Shown: in pieces, positions 5,562-13,341 of the stretch | Numbering within the stretch: the stretch's first letter is position 1 | Layout: every line of letters starts with the position of its first letter | Assembly: GCA_016219795.1 (NCBI GenBank) | Contig: JACRKK010000068.1 | Coordinates: 1 to 21,448 of the forward strand | DNA length: 21,448 bases | DNA from: Candidatus Woesearchaeota archaeon | GTDB taxonomy: Archaea > Nanobdellota > Nanobdellia > Woesearchaeales > JACRKL01 | Direction of reading: 5' to 3' | The notes under the pieces: model-generated | What the model was told of the DNA's origin: nothing | What the model saw: the letters and a program-made list of their open reading frames with translations, nothing else | The model's database searches: none | Made by a program: the position numbers and the translations under genes

Positions 5562-6370
5562 AACAACGCAAACTCCGCCATAAAGGAAACACGAGAGAAA
5601 CAAACAAAACCGCATTAGCCCTCTTTCTCTCATCCCTGCTTGCGCAGCATAAATCCGATATCAAAGCAGCATGGGTACTAAATCCCAAGGAGTTTGAAAT
5701 TAACGATGATTTTAGCATCATCGTGCTTATCAATGACCTGCGTGCGAAAAAAGCAAATAAAAAAAAGATACACCAAACCGCCCATGTTCTTGAGCGTAAG
5801 ATCCTAGCTCAATTACATGTTAAGATACACACGGGGTTTCAAGACCTCACCGCATTCTGGGAGCGGATTATGCGAAACGATCTGCGCCTATTTGTGGAAC
5901 TTATAGAATCAACACTAGTTTATGACGAAGACCGTTTTGTAGCCCCCCTTATCGCTCTTGCAGAGCAAGGCCTTATCCAGGGGACTGAGCAGTCTTATAG
6001 GCGTCTACTTGGCGAGATTAAGCAACGCATGCGGGCAGCAGAGCAACATAAGATGAAGGCGCTGGAATTGCTGTATCAGGCAGCAACGAACGCCGGTCAG
6101 GCACCCCTTATTGCAGCAGGTTACCCCATCCCCAGCCAAAAACAAGTCCCCCAATATTTGGGTAACTATTTTGTCCGGAAGAAAAAGCTGGAGCGAATAT
6201 ATCAACGTTATTGTGAAGAAATTATATTCTTCTACAAAGAGTGCCAGCATAACAGGAAAACATCGATTAATGCCCACAAATTGGAAGAACTCACTTTCAA
6301 GGCCTACGTCCTTATTGGTAGGATGGAAGATCTTGTGGAGCAGTTGTGGAAGAAGAAAAAACAGCACTGA
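5558..6370 (+). CDS. Degenerate nucleotidyltransferase-fold protein (probable inactive paralog)
   Basis: This 270-residue protein aligns through most of its length with the first gene of the operon. Examples are IKAAWV/VKAVWI, FSIIVLIND/IDILVLVDD, LTAFWERIM/LTLWWSLLK and the following VYDEDRFVAPLIALAEQG segment. The catalytic signature is lost: the GS turn is replaced around residues 41-43 (LNP), and the second aspartate of DxD is Ser53 (DFS at 51-53). The first aspartate position may be kept as D51. The C-terminal half is helical as in its paralog. It therefore probably acts as a structural or regulatory subunit, perhaps paired with the active enzyme. It overlaps the previous gene by ATGA, so translation is coupled. 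A strong hairpin follows its stop. Confidence 0.8.
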   Translation: MKQRKLRHKGNTRETNKTALALFLSSLLAQHKSDIKAAWVLNPKEFEINDDFSIIVLINDLRAKKANKKKIHQTAHVLERKILAQLHVKIHTGFQDLTAFWERIMRNDLRLFVELIESTLVYDEDRFVAPLIALAEQGLIQGTEQSYRRLLGEIKQRMRAAEQHKMKALELLYQAATNAGQAPLIAAGYPIPSQKQVPQYLGNYFVRKKKLERIYQRYCEEIIFFYKECQHNRKTSINAHKLEELTFKAYVLIGRMEDLVEQLWKKKKQH

Positions 6371-6379
6371 TTGTAAAAA

Positions 6380-6425
6380 GAAAATCGGCCACCGCCGGTC
6401 AGTAGACTGGCGGTGGCCGATTTTC
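6380..6425. terminator. 21-bp perfect-stem hairpin between convergent operons
   Basis: Arms 6380-6400 and 6405-6425 pair over 21 positions with one G-T wobble and a 4-nt AGTA loop. The stem is GC-rich in the middle, with an A-run on the left and a T-run on the right, so transcripts from either side end in a U-run. It starts 10 nt after the nucleotidyltransferase operon. A two-way terminator is likely; a dispersed genomic repeat is also possible. Confidence 0.75.
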
Positions 6426-6432
6426 TTTAACC

Positions 6433-6480
6433 CTGCGTTTTCCATTGAGCCACTAGTGAATACACTAGTGGAAAACGCAG
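6433..6480. repeat. Second compound inverted repeat in the convergent intergenic region
   Basis: Outer arms CTGCGTTTTCC and GGAAAACGCAG (6433-6443 and 6470-6480) enclose inner arms CCACTAGTG and CACTAGTGG (6450-6458 and 6463-6471) with an AATA loop. The arms overlap by 2 nt, so the folds compete slightly. The left side has a 7-nt bulge. It may end minus-strand transcripts of the ribosomal operon, whose last stop is at 6513. Confidence 0.65.
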
Positions 6481-6512
6481 ATTATAGCGAATCTCATTGA
6501 CTATTGCTTAGG

Positions 6513-7265
6513 TTAATACACACTCATAAGCTTTCTCAGACCAATGCTAAACACCAGCGAGAATATGATATATGCTGCAAGCCACCCCGGCTGCCATCCA
6601 AAGATGCTCAGGCTTCCAAACGGTGTCACTTTCACCAGATTCACTTTTGCGGATGAAAATCCATCGACATTCACCCGTAGCGCAGGCTGCTTGTACACTT
6701 GTTCTGAACTAATAATTATGGGTTGCTCATACGACTTTTCCCTGAATTTGTATTCTAAGATATACTCCCCGGCTTGCCCCTGTAACTTCCATGTAGCCTT
6801 GCCATTGACAATCTCCTGTGTGGCATTGCCTTCTATCTGTAGTCCTCCTTGTATCAGCTCTACGTTTCCCGTCACCCCTTCATTGAAGAAAGCATCTACG
6901 GTAAACGGCTGGTCTGGATAGAGAGGATAATAACCCATTTGGGTGTTCAGCCAGCTGAAGATGATAATCAGGGGAATAAATGTGATGAGGGTTGGTTTAA
7001 AAGAATGCATCATATACTTCATATTTTTTTCCATCATCTGTTTCTGGACATCCATCATCTTCTTTGGATTGTCCCGTGAGGCCTTCATCTCTGCCTGATG
7101 CTTTTTCATATCACCTTTGAGCGACTTCATCATATCCTGGTCAGTGAAATATTTGTAGGCGACAACAATAATGAGAGAAATAATTCCGGAGATGATGGCT
7201 ATCGCTGCAAAATGCGGCAGCTTCAGAAGCGGCCCCAGCACCGGATTTAGGAGGAAATCGAGCAT
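6513..7265 (-). CDS. DUF106/EMC3-type membrane insertase (archaeal Oxa1/YidC-like) with a beta-rich insert
   Basis: This 250-residue protein has the layout of the archaeal DUF106 family, related to EMC3, TMCO1 and Get1 in the Oxa1/YidC superfamily; these help insert membrane proteins. There are three membrane segments (about 20-40, 90-107, 226-245). A Met/Lys-rich cytoplasmic coiled coil (43-86, with QKQMMEKNMKYMM) is where such proteins contact the ribosome or clients. FKPTLITFIPLIIIFSWL marks the second segment. Residues about 112-222 form an unusually long, probably beta-sheet, extracytoplasmic insert between segments 2 and 3. It lies 7 nt after secY, so insertase and translocon are made together. 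The adenylate kinase gene often found here in euryarchaea is absent. Family call is strong; the insert's function is unknown. Confidence 0.85.
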   Translation of the reverse strand: MLDFLLNPVLGPLLKLPHFAAIAIISGIISLIIVVAYKYFTDQDMMKSLKGDMKKHQAEMKASRDNPKKMMDVQKQMMEKNMKYMMHSFKPTLITFIPLIIIFSWLNTQMGYYPLYPDQPFTVDAFFNEGVTGNVELIQGGLQIEGNATQEIVNGKATWKLQGQAGEYILEYKFREKSYEQPIIISSEQVYKQPALRVNVDGFSSAKVNLVKVTPFGSLSIFGWQPGWLAAYIIFSLVFSIGLRKLMSVY

Positions 7266-7272
7266 GGTTCGT

Positions 7273-8721
7273 TTATTTTCCTATAAACTTCCTAATCATC
7301 GGATTCATGTCCATCATATGCTGCTGGGCAACCTCCTCATACAGCTTATAGACAATCATCACAGTCAGCAACAGGCCAGTGCCTGAAGTCAGCGCACCGG
7401 TCAGGTCAGCAAGCGCAGCTAATGCCCCTACAGCAAGCCCGCCCATGACTGTCAGCGGCCAGATGTAGCGCTCAAGCAACCGCTCGAGGATGCGCTCATC
7501 TTTTCTGAACCCAGGAATCTGCAGGCCGGACGCCATAATCTGTTTTGCCTGGCTTTTGGCATCCATACCGGATGTCTGCACCCAAAAAACGCTGAAAATA
7601 AGAGAGCCAACCATCATAAAACCTACAAACACAATGGCATGGAACAAATCAGAATGCATCAGCCCATACCAGAACCCCTGCCCTGCAGGAAACACCTGGA
7701 ACGAGCCAGTAATCAGTTTCTCAAGACTGCGGGGTATGCTCAGAAGCAATACCAGGCCGGATGACGGCGAATTCCCTATGAACTGCCCCACGATATTCTT
7801 GGAAATAAACGCCAATACCCCTGTGCTATTACCAACCCAGTTCTGCATAAGCCTCCCCCATAACTGGACGTTGGCCATAAGCGCTGCAACGAGGATAACA
7901 GGAATGTTACTGGTATAGAAGAAATTTAGCGGCCATCGGATACCATGCCCCCTAACTCGTCCGAAGGATAAGGGGATCTCTACCCGAATCGATTGGGCAA
8001 ACACGACAATCATGAACACAATGATGGTAGAAAGAAGGCCGGCGATCATAAGTCCTGCGGTTTTTGGGTCTCCGGCAGCAAGCGACTGGAACAATGCAGG
8101 AATTGCACCATAAGAATAACCCTCGCCGGCGACACCGCCAGCGCCCCGCAGCGGGCTAAACATCCGGACAAACAGAGATTTTGAGACACCCGCTGCGATA
8201 AATAGACTCAATCCGGAACCAAACCCCCATTTGCTGACCACCTCGTCCATAAACATAATGATCAGTCCGCCCAAAAACAGCTGGAAAATAAGAACAGACG
8301 CACCAAGTCCGGCAACAGGTGCAAGACCACCCATCTTTACATAAATGATGGCTTCAAAAATAATGAAGAAGATGGACAGCATCTTCTGAATACCCTGGAA
8401 ATTTTTCTTCCCCTCATGAGAGGTCAGATCAAATTTGATAATTCCCGAGCCGTTTAAGAGTTGCAATACGATAGATGCAGTCACTATAGGACCAATACCT
8501 AAGGAAATGATTGAGCCGAATTCTGCACCCAGGATTATGGACAGGAACTCAAACTGCTGCAACGCGTTCTGTCCAAGACCAAAGAGGGGGATGAACCCAA
8601 GAACATAGAACAAAACCAGAACAATAAGCGTCCATTTCAGTTTTTCCTTGAACGCTAACCTACGCTGTGTAGGTGCAGCCACTTCCGGCAAATTATCAAG
8701 GATTGTTCGATACCAGACCAT
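7273..8721 (-). CDS. secY: Protein translocase subunit SecY (Sec61 alpha)
   Basis: SecY is the pore of the Sec translocon, moving proteins across or into the cytoplasmic membrane. This 482-residue protein has about ten membrane segments. Family blocks include the plug and second helix (AEFGSIISLGIGPIVTAS), FGSGLSLFIAAGV, and the cytoplasmic loop SIRVEIPLSFGRVRG before helix 7. A second cytoplasmic loop, GLQIPGFRKDERILERLLER, is the ribosome-binding region. The N-terminal PEVAAPTQRRLAFKEKLKWT is typical of archaeal SecY. It lies 32 nt after uL15, the usual archaeal position, with AAGGGGG as a probable ribosome site. SecE and SecG/Sec61beta are not in the window. Confidence 0.98.
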   Translation of the reverse strand: MVWYRTILDNLPEVAAPTQRRLAFKEKLKWTLIVLVLFYVLGFIPLFGLGQNALQQFEFLSIILGAEFGSIISLGIGPIVTASIVLQLLNGSGIIKFDLTSHEGKKNFQGIQKMLSIFFIIFEAIIYVKMGGLAPVAGLGASVLIFQLFLGGLIIMFMDEVVSKWGFGSGLSLFIAAGVSKSLFVRMFSPLRGAGGVAGEGYSYGAIPALFQSLAAGDPKTAGLMIAGLLSTIIVFMIVVFAQSIRVEIPLSFGRVRGHGIRWPLNFFYTSNIPVILVAALMANVQLWGRLMQNWVGNSTGVLAFISKNIVGQFIGNSPSSGLVLLLSIPRSLEKLITGSFQVFPAGQGFWYGLMHSDLFHAIVFVGFMMVGSLIFSVFWVQTSGMDAKSQAKQIMASGLQIPGFRKDERILERLLERYIWPLTVMGGLAVGALAALADLTGALTSGTGLLLTVMIVYKLYEEVAQQHMMDMNPMIRKFIGK

Positions 8722-8753
8722 TATGCCCCCTTATTATTCTATACGATAACAAA

Positions 8754-9218
8754 CTATTCGGCTACTGCTTTTTTGTCACTTGTCTTTGTGGTTGTTACGG
8801 AACCACCAGCCGACGTTATTTTTTCCACAGCACCACTTGAGGCGGAAGGGACTGTGATCTTATATTTTCTGGTGGGATGTCCGCTTCCCAGAAGCTTGTC
8901 ATATCTCTGGGAAAGATCCATCACATACGCCCCTTCTTTTTGCTCAATACTCTTCTCACTAATAAACTTTTGGAACTGCTCTTCAATAGTAGCAATGTTA
9001 ATGGTCTTGACTTCTTTAAGACTGCCTACAAATCCATGCTTCCCGCGATAGTTAGGAATCATATCGTAGGTGGGCTTCTTTGCGTCCGCTCTCTTTCCGG
9101 AACCGGCATTTCCCTTACCGCCGCGGTTACCAGCACCACGATGCTTCTTCTTTGCACCCCATCCATGAGTCATGCTGCCGCGCATCTTCACATTTTTCTT
9201 TCGTTTTTTGTGTACCAT
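8754..9218 (-). CDS. rpl15: Large ribosomal subunit protein uL15
   Basis: uL15 sits inside the large subunit and stabilises 23S rRNA near the base of the central protuberance. The 154-residue sequence opens with the archaeal/eukaryotic motif KKRKKNVKMRGSMTHGWG, followed by the glycine-rich rRNA-threading stretch HRGAGNRGGKGNAGSGKR (about 26-43). The C-terminal half keeps YDKLLGSGHPTRKYKI. The end (ATIEEQF, TTTKTSDKKAVAE) is variable and slightly extended. It lies between uL30 (10-nt gap) and secY. Confidence 0.97.
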   Translation of the reverse strand: MVHKKRKKNVKMRGSMTHGWGAKKKHRGAGNRGGKGNAGSGKRADAKKPTYDMIPNYRGKHGFVGSLKEVKTINIATIEEQFQKFISEKSIEQKEGAYVMDLSQRYDKLLGSGHPTRKYKITVPSASSGAVEKITSAGGSVTTTKTSDKKAVAE

Positions 9219-9228
9219 AGTCTCACAT

Positions 9229-9594
9229 CTATACCATCCGTTGAATAAGATCGTTTATTTTTTGTCCTCTCTCGCCCAGGCCGCCTCCCCTGGAGAACGG
9301 TATCTTAATTCCTTTTCTGCCATACCCCTTTGTTGGGGGGTTTAGCCTGAAAAACGACTTCCCGTCCTTTCCCCTCTTCTCTTTGAGAAGTTTGAGGGTG
9401 GCATCATCAATTTCTCCCCAGGTGATATAATCCTTCACTTTCTTGATCATACCCCCATACGACGGGTTTTTTGGAACAACAGAGCAGTAGTTTTTCTTGT
9501 GGACATTAAGCATGTCCAGCGTGCTTCGGATCTCACCATCAATGGCGCAGGTTCCCCGTATCCTCACAATAGCAATCATTGGTTCTGTACTCAT
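9229..9594 (-). CDS. rpl30: Large ribosomal subunit protein uL30
   Basis: uL30 binds 23S rRNA on the solvent side. The N-terminal ferredoxin-like domain is clear: IAIVRIRGTCAIDGEIRSTLDMLN and KKNYCSVVPKNPSYGGMIKKVKDYITWGEID (residues 7-64). The middle FRLNPPTKGYGRKGIKIPFSRGG is the archaeal extension. At 121 residues it is shorter than most archaeal uL30 (about 150), mainly from a reduced C-terminal helical part. Its start overlaps the uS5 stop by 4 nt (ATGA), indicating translational coupling. Confidence 0.95.
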   Translation of the reverse strand: MSTEPMIAIVRIRGTCAIDGEIRSTLDMLNVHKKNYCSVVPKNPSYGGMIKKVKDYITWGEIDDATLKLLKEKRGKDGKSFFRLNPPTKGYGRKGIKIPFSRGGGLGERGQKINDLIQRMV

Positions 9595-10445
9595 GCTGCC
9601 ACCTCATTGGTGACTGCTGCTTTCTTTTTTACAGACCCTTCTTTAATTCCAAGAGAGTCGATATCATGGGGGTGAAGTTTTGTGCCCACTAATTGTCGGA
9701 GCGCGTCAGCAGTAGCTACAATCAGATTTGTCCTTGTTTTTGTTTTTCCAAAGACCTTTGACCAGACATCCTGCACACCTGCCAGGGTCAGGATTTTCCC
9801 AACCTCTGATTCCACACAAAGCCCAGTCCCTTTAGGTGCAGGGAGAAGTGCAATACGGATAGAGCCGCACTTGCCGTCTGCCTTTATGGGGAGCGTGTGA
9901 GGTTCCTTGCAACTGCATTGCCAGGATCCGCAACCTCTGCGTATTTTTCGAAGATTAAGTTTCGCATTACGGACTGCTTTTTCACGTGCAGGAACAGTCT
10001 CTTTTGCCTTTCCATAACCGATTCCCACATAACCATCTTTGTTACCTACAACAGCATAGCATGCAAAGTTTGGCTTGTTACCTTCCTTTGTCTTCTTCTG
10101 AACTTGTTTGAAAACTCGGCGTTGACCGCCACCAAATTTACCCCTGGACTGTCCAATGAGCAGTAAATCAACTTCCCATTCAGGGACAAGCACATCAACA
10201 ATCTCAGGTTCAAGGATCCTAAGGCCAGCATCCAATATCTCATCGATAGAGGTGATCTTTTTTTCCTTCACTTTCTTGCCGAGTGCAGTCTTTGGTTCCC
10301 ATGCATTAATGTCAAATGACCCTTTCTTGATTACAGGAACCTCCTCTGCAGGAATTTCTGCCGGAGGCACAATAATATCCTCCACAGGTAAATCCTCAGT
10401 CACTTTTTTCTCTTCCACTGGAACTTCTGTTTCGTTGGTTTTCAT
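9591..10445 (-). CDS. rps5: Small ribosomal subunit protein uS5, with acidic N-terminal extension
   Basis: uS5 lies at the mRNA entry site and affects decoding accuracy. The double-stranded RNA-binding domain (about 80-145, GQSRGKFGGGQRRVFK) and the second domain (CGSIRIALLPAPKGTGL, 193-209) are intact. The archaeal GCGSWQCSC...C signature has Cys172, 177, 179 and 193, a possible metal site. Archaeal uS5 is usually about 210-240 residues; this one has 284. The first 40 are acidic and Pro/Val/Glu-rich with no match to the fold, and the last 10 are also extra. Neighbours uL18 (2-nt gap) and uL30 (4-nt overlap) are in standard order. Confidence 0.97.
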   Translation of the reverse strand: MKTNETEVPVEEKKVTEDLPVEDIIVPPAEIPAEEVPVIKKGSFDINAWEPKTALGKKVKEKKITSIDEILDAGLRILEPEIVDVLVPEWEVDLLLIGQSRGKFGGGQRRVFKQVQKKTKEGNKPNFACYAVVGNKDGYVGIGYGKAKETVPAREKAVRNAKLNLRKIRRGCGSWQCSCKEPHTLPIKADGKCGSIRIALLPAPKGTGLCVESEVGKILTLAGVQDVWSKVFGKTKTRTNLIVATADALRQLVGTKLHPHDIDSLGIKEGSVKKKAAVTNEVAA

Positions 10446-10447
10446 GA

Positions 10448-11032
10448 TTATACACCTTTCTGGAGCTTTTGCATCACCGCTGTGAACTGTTTAGGTAAAT
10501 CAGCAACATCCAGATTTCTTTTGAGATATGCAGAAAATTGCTTTTCATACGCCTGCGTTCCCTGACCCTGCAATTTCTTTGCAAACGCAACAATATGTTC
10601 GCCTTTGATGCGTTTTTCATCAGGAAACATCCCAGGATCATGAGGTATTTCCAGACCACCGTCAATAGCACCTTTTAGTGCAGCATAGATCAATGTACCT
10701 TTTCTGGAGACATGCAGGCCCGAGTCAAGAACAGCATGGTTGATGCCCTTTGCCTTGGCTTTGCTAGCAATCATGAATCCTGTCAGGTATGCTGTAGAGG
10801 TGTTCAGTCCAAATTTCCAACCCTGCTTCTGTAGTTGGCTTGAATTCCCACCCAGAACAACCATATCTCCTTTTGCCTGGTATTCTATAAGCTGTACAAC
10901 AATGTTACGTAATGCTCTCCTTACGACTAACCGGGGTTTGCCTGATTTCAAGAGTGCAAGCCTTTTCCTATAGTCTGTTTTTCCCTCACGCTTTCGGCGA
11001 TAGGGTACCGTGTATATATTTTGTTTTTTCAT
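10448..11032 (-). CDS. rpl18: Large ribosomal subunit protein uL18
   Basis: uL18 binds 5S rRNA with uL5 in the central protuberance. Archaeal features are YTVPYRRKREGKTDYRKRLALL at the N-terminus, KPRLVVRRALRNIVVQ, and NTSTAYLTGFMIASKAKAKGI. The later block DSGLHVSRKGTLIYAALKGAIDGGLEIPH is also diagnostic. The length of 194 is normal for archaea and much longer than bacterial uL18. Its start overlaps the eL19 stop by 4 nt. Confidence 0.97.
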   Translation of the reverse strand: MKKQNIYTVPYRRKREGKTDYRKRLALLKSGKPRLVVRRALRNIVVQLIEYQAKGDMVVLGGNSSQLQKQGWKFGLNTSTAYLTGFMIASKAKAKGINHAVLDSGLHVSRKGTLIYAALKGAIDGGLEIPHDPGMFPDEKRIKGEHIVAFAKKLQGQGTQAYEKQFSAYLKRNLDVADLPKQFTAVMQKLQKGV

Positions 11033-11499
11033 TTTTTCAGCACGTTGTGTTCTTCAAGATATAATTTGAGGTGACCTTTGCTTCTGAAAAAACCACCTTT
11101 TGCTTTAGCATAAAAATCATTGAACTGTGCAACGGTAATGAGTTTCTTCTCTTTCAGCCGTTTAAGGAGGCTGCGCTGCAGGCGGATGGTTTGGATCCAG
11201 CTACGTTTGCTTGAATTACGGGCATTTGATGCACCCTTACGTGAACCATGGCCTTGCCTTCTGCCTTTTCTCTTCTGGACCTGCCTCTTCTTGGCACGCG
11301 CCCTTGAGATACCGATTGCCTGCGCCTTGACAATAATGCTATCATGGATGAGGCCGCGGACATCCTGCTTGGTAATTGCCCCCTTAACATTATCAGTTTC
11401 AACACCCAGTTTTGCCATCCTGTCAAAATCTATTTTAATCCTGCGTTTTGAACATTTCAGCACTTTGCTTGCTAGCTTTTTCTGAAGTGATAGGTCCAT
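11029..11499 (-). CDS. rpl19e: Large ribosomal subunit protein eL19
   Basis: eL19 exists only in archaea and eukaryotes and helps form a bridge to the small subunit. The 156-residue sequence has LQKKLASKVLKCSKRRIKID at the start, then ITKQDVRGLIHDSIIVKAQ. It continues with the basic SRARAKKRQVQKRKGRRQGHGSRKGASNARN stretch and a WIQTIRLQRSLLKRLKEK helix. The length is typical. It lies 4 nt after eL32 and overlaps uL18 by 4 nt. Confidence 0.97.
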   Translation of the reverse strand: MDLSLQKKLASKVLKCSKRRIKIDFDRMAKLGVETDNVKGAITKQDVRGLIHDSIIVKAQAIGISRARAKKRQVQKRKGRRQGHGSRKGASNARNSSKRSWIQTIRLQRSLLKRLKEKKLITVAQFNDFYAKAKGGFFRSKGHLKLYLEEHNVLKK

Positions 11500-11503
11500 C
11501 TTT

Positions 11504-12109
11504 TCACACCTTTTGTGTCAGCACTTTGTCTTTCTCTTCTTTTTCATGCTGTTCTTTGGATTCTTGCCCTTCTGCAGTGGCATCAAGGGTGGTCTCTTCT
11601 TTTTTCTCTTCCTTCTGCTTTTCTTCTTTCTTCTTGGCTTCCTTGGCAAGCTCCTCTTTCTTCTTTTCTTTGTCTTTCTTGGAGACTTCCCGTTCAGCTT
11701 TTCTCTTTGCAAGCCGTTCGGATGCGCTATTGATGAACGCATCAGCATCCTTGATATTCAAAACCTTGAAACTCCTCTCCTTGAGCAGTTTTAAGAGATC
11801 AATTTTCTTTCTTGCACCCATCCCTTTACCTAAAAGGATACTGTGTTTTGCAGCATCGAGTGGGTGGATATCTTTGAGCGTGTGAACCACAATCGGAGTC
11901 AGGCAATATTTTGGATCTTTGCCCCTGAGATCTTTTGGGCTGCCCCAACCTATCTCTACACCTCTTCTGTACCCTTTCTTGTGAAGGCGAATCTTTGATT
12001 GAATACCCTTTGGTCTTCTCCATTTCTGCTTAAGGCGCGCTTTCTTGTGCGCATCCTGCATCCGGAACACCGGTTTCTTCTTTTTGTAGTTTTTTCGTAT
12101 ATCTTCCAT
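11504..12109 (-). CDS. rpl32e: Large ribosomal subunit protein eL32, with long charged tail
   Basis: eL32 is an archaeal/eukaryotic protein of the large-subunit surface. The core spans residues 1-130: FRMQDAHKKARLKQKWRRP, GIQSKIRLHKKGYRRGVEIGWGSPKDLRG, and HPLDAAKHSILLGKGMGARKKIDLL. Residues 132-201 are an unusual tail, almost all Lys, Glu and Ala, probably a flexible or single-helix extension. The core ends near the length of a normal archaeal eL32 (about 130), so the tail is an addition. It occurs in frame with no sign of frameshift; similar charged tails are seen on uS3 and uS17 here. Confidence 0.96.
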   Translation of the reverse strand: MEDIRKNYKKKKPVFRMQDAHKKARLKQKWRRPKGIQSKIRLHKKGYRRGVEIGWGSPKDLRGKDPKYCLTPIVVHTLKDIHPLDAAKHSILLGKGMGARKKIDLLKLLKERSFKVLNIKDADAFINSASERLAKRKAEREVSKKDKEKKKEELAKEAKKKEEKQKEEKKEETTLDATAEGQESKEQHEKEEKDKVLTQKV

Positions 12110-12118
12110 AGTGATTAC

Positions 12119-12691
12119 CTACGCGATTGGTTTGCCATCTTTTTCAGTGATATAAAGTCCATCCTGGAAAATCCTGGGATCAAAATTTGGTCTGCGGGTG
12201 AGCGTTTCTATATCTGCAGCAACCTGACCTGCAAGCTCCTTGTTTGGACCCTCTACAATGATATCGTTCCCCTTTATCTCCACTTTGACACCTTTTTTTA
12301 TCTTGGTGGTTCTTGGGACTTTTCCTCCCATAAAATTCTTGACGCTGAAGGTATCGCCTGAAATGGCGACAGTCATCGGAAAGTGACTTGAGCACACTTT
12401 CAGCTTGTAAACGTGGCCTTTACTTACCCCTTTAGTCATATTGGTGAGGTGTGCTGCAAAAGTACCGACCATACGTTTTCCGCGTTTGGATGTTTCTTCT
12501 TCAGTCTGCACTACCATCTTATTGTCCTGCATCATAAACACAACACCCGGATAGGCCATCTCCCTCTTTAGTTCTCCTTTCTTTCCCTTGACCGTAAGGG
12601 TCTTGTCCTGAACACCGATTTGCACGCCTTCAGGAATGATAACCACTTCCTTATACTTTCTCTTGTTCCCTTGTTTTTTTGCAGGTTTCAT
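12119..12691 (-). CDS. rpl6: Large ribosomal subunit protein uL6
   Basis: uL6 lies near the factor-binding site of the large subunit. The two-domain fold is visible: IPEGVQIGVQDKTLTVKGKKGELKR in the first domain, and FPMTVAISGDTFSVKNFMGGKVPRTTKI in the second. The C-terminal FDPRIFQDGLYITEKDGK is typical of archaea. I chose the ATG at 12691 (190 residues), 7 nt after the uS8 stop. A TTG at 12730 would add 13 residues with no family match and overlap uS8 by 32 nt. No clear Shine-Dalgarno supports either start. Confidence 0.96.
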   Translation of the reverse strand: MKPAKKQGNKRKYKEVVIIPEGVQIGVQDKTLTVKGKKGELKREMAYPGVVFMMQDNKMVVQTEEETSKRGKRMVGTFAAHLTNMTKGVSKGHVYKLKVCSSHFPMTVAISGDTFSVKNFMGGKVPRTTKIKKGVKVEIKGNDIIVEGPNKELAGQVAADIETLTRRPNFDPRIFQDGLYITEKDGKPIA

Positions 12692-12698
12692 AGTGTAG

Positions 12699-13097
12699 TT
12701 AGTAGCAGTAGATAAGTAATCTTCCACCAAGCCCCTTTTGTTTTGCTTCTTTGTGCGTCATTAATCCCTTAGAGGTGGATACCACAAGGATACCAAAGTC
12801 CCTTGCCGGAAGGTATCTTTTCTCAAATTTCTCGTAATCATCTAGGGTTACTGAATATCTTGGCCTGATTGTTCCGCACTTATTGATTTTGCCAAGCAGG
12901 TTGACCTTAAGCAGACCGACGCCACCTTTTCCGTCATCCTCTTGCCTAACCTCTCCCACAAAATGGTTGTCGGTGAGGATAGACAATACGTTTTGGATGA
13001 GCTTTGAACTGGGATATACCGAGCAATCGCTCTTTGTCGTCCGTTCTGCATTTAGGATGACAGACATTGCGTTTGACAGTGTATCATTGAGTACCAT
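12699..13097 (-). CDS. rps8: Small ribosomal subunit protein uS8
   Basis: uS8 binds the central domain of 16S rRNA early in assembly. The 132-residue sequence has NDTLSNAMSVILNAERTTKSDCSVYPSSKLI, then GLLKVNLLGKINKCGTIRPRYSV. The C-terminal RNA-binding block is FGILVVSTSKGLMTHKEAKQKGLGGRLLIYCY. This closely matches archaeal uS8, whose usual length is about 130. It follows uS14 by 11 nt. Confidence 0.98.
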   Translation of the reverse strand: MVLNDTLSNAMSVILNAERTTKSDCSVYPSSKLIQNVLSILTDNHFVGEVRQEDDGKGGVGLLKVNLLGKINKCGTIRPRYSVTLDDYEKFEKRYLPARDFGILVVSTSKGLMTHKEAKQKGLGGRLLIYCY

Positions 13098-13108
13098 TTG
13101 TTTTTCAC

Positions 13109-13339
13109 CTAATTGTATTTTTTGAATCCGATGTGTATTGCAACTTCCCTAAAACAATGCCTGCATAGATCGAGGCCATAACTCTTAATGTGGGCCCCAG
13201 CCCTGTTGCATCGCCTGCACCGTTTCAAGCTTCTGCCGCAAGTCCTCACTTTTGGCGTGTTATATCTGCCAAACCGTGTCATCTTCGCCGGTTTTGCGCG
13301 AAGCTGTTTTAGCATTTTACGATGATCGCTTGTTGTCAT
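13109..13339 (-). CDS. rps14: Small ribosomal subunit protein uS14, zinc-binding
   Basis: uS14 is a small protein of the 30S head. The zinc site is CRRC (Cys41, 44) and CRHC (Cys59, 62), followed by FREVAIHIGFKKYN, the family ending. The 76 residues are longer than the usual archaeal 50-60 because of about 20 basic residues at the N-terminus. The ATG at 13339 is supported by GGTGA about 6 nt upstream, overlapping the uL5 end. An internal ATG at residue 20 would give a more usual length but lacks such a site. Confidence 0.95.
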   Translation of the reverse strand: MTTSDHRKMLKQLRAKPAKMTRFGRYNTPKVRTCGRSLKRCRRCNRAGAHIKSYGLDLCRHCFREVAIHIGFKKYN

Positions 13340-13341
13340 AG

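Noticed and set aside
11448..11885. Phe/Ser-rich plus-strand frames opposite eL32 that look like membrane proteins
   Set aside because: They are the antisense of Lys/Glu codons in the eL32 tail; the hydrophobic look is an artefact.
12692..12730. Longer uL6 start at a TTG
   Set aside because: It adds 13 residues with no family match and overlaps uS8; the ATG at 12691 is better.
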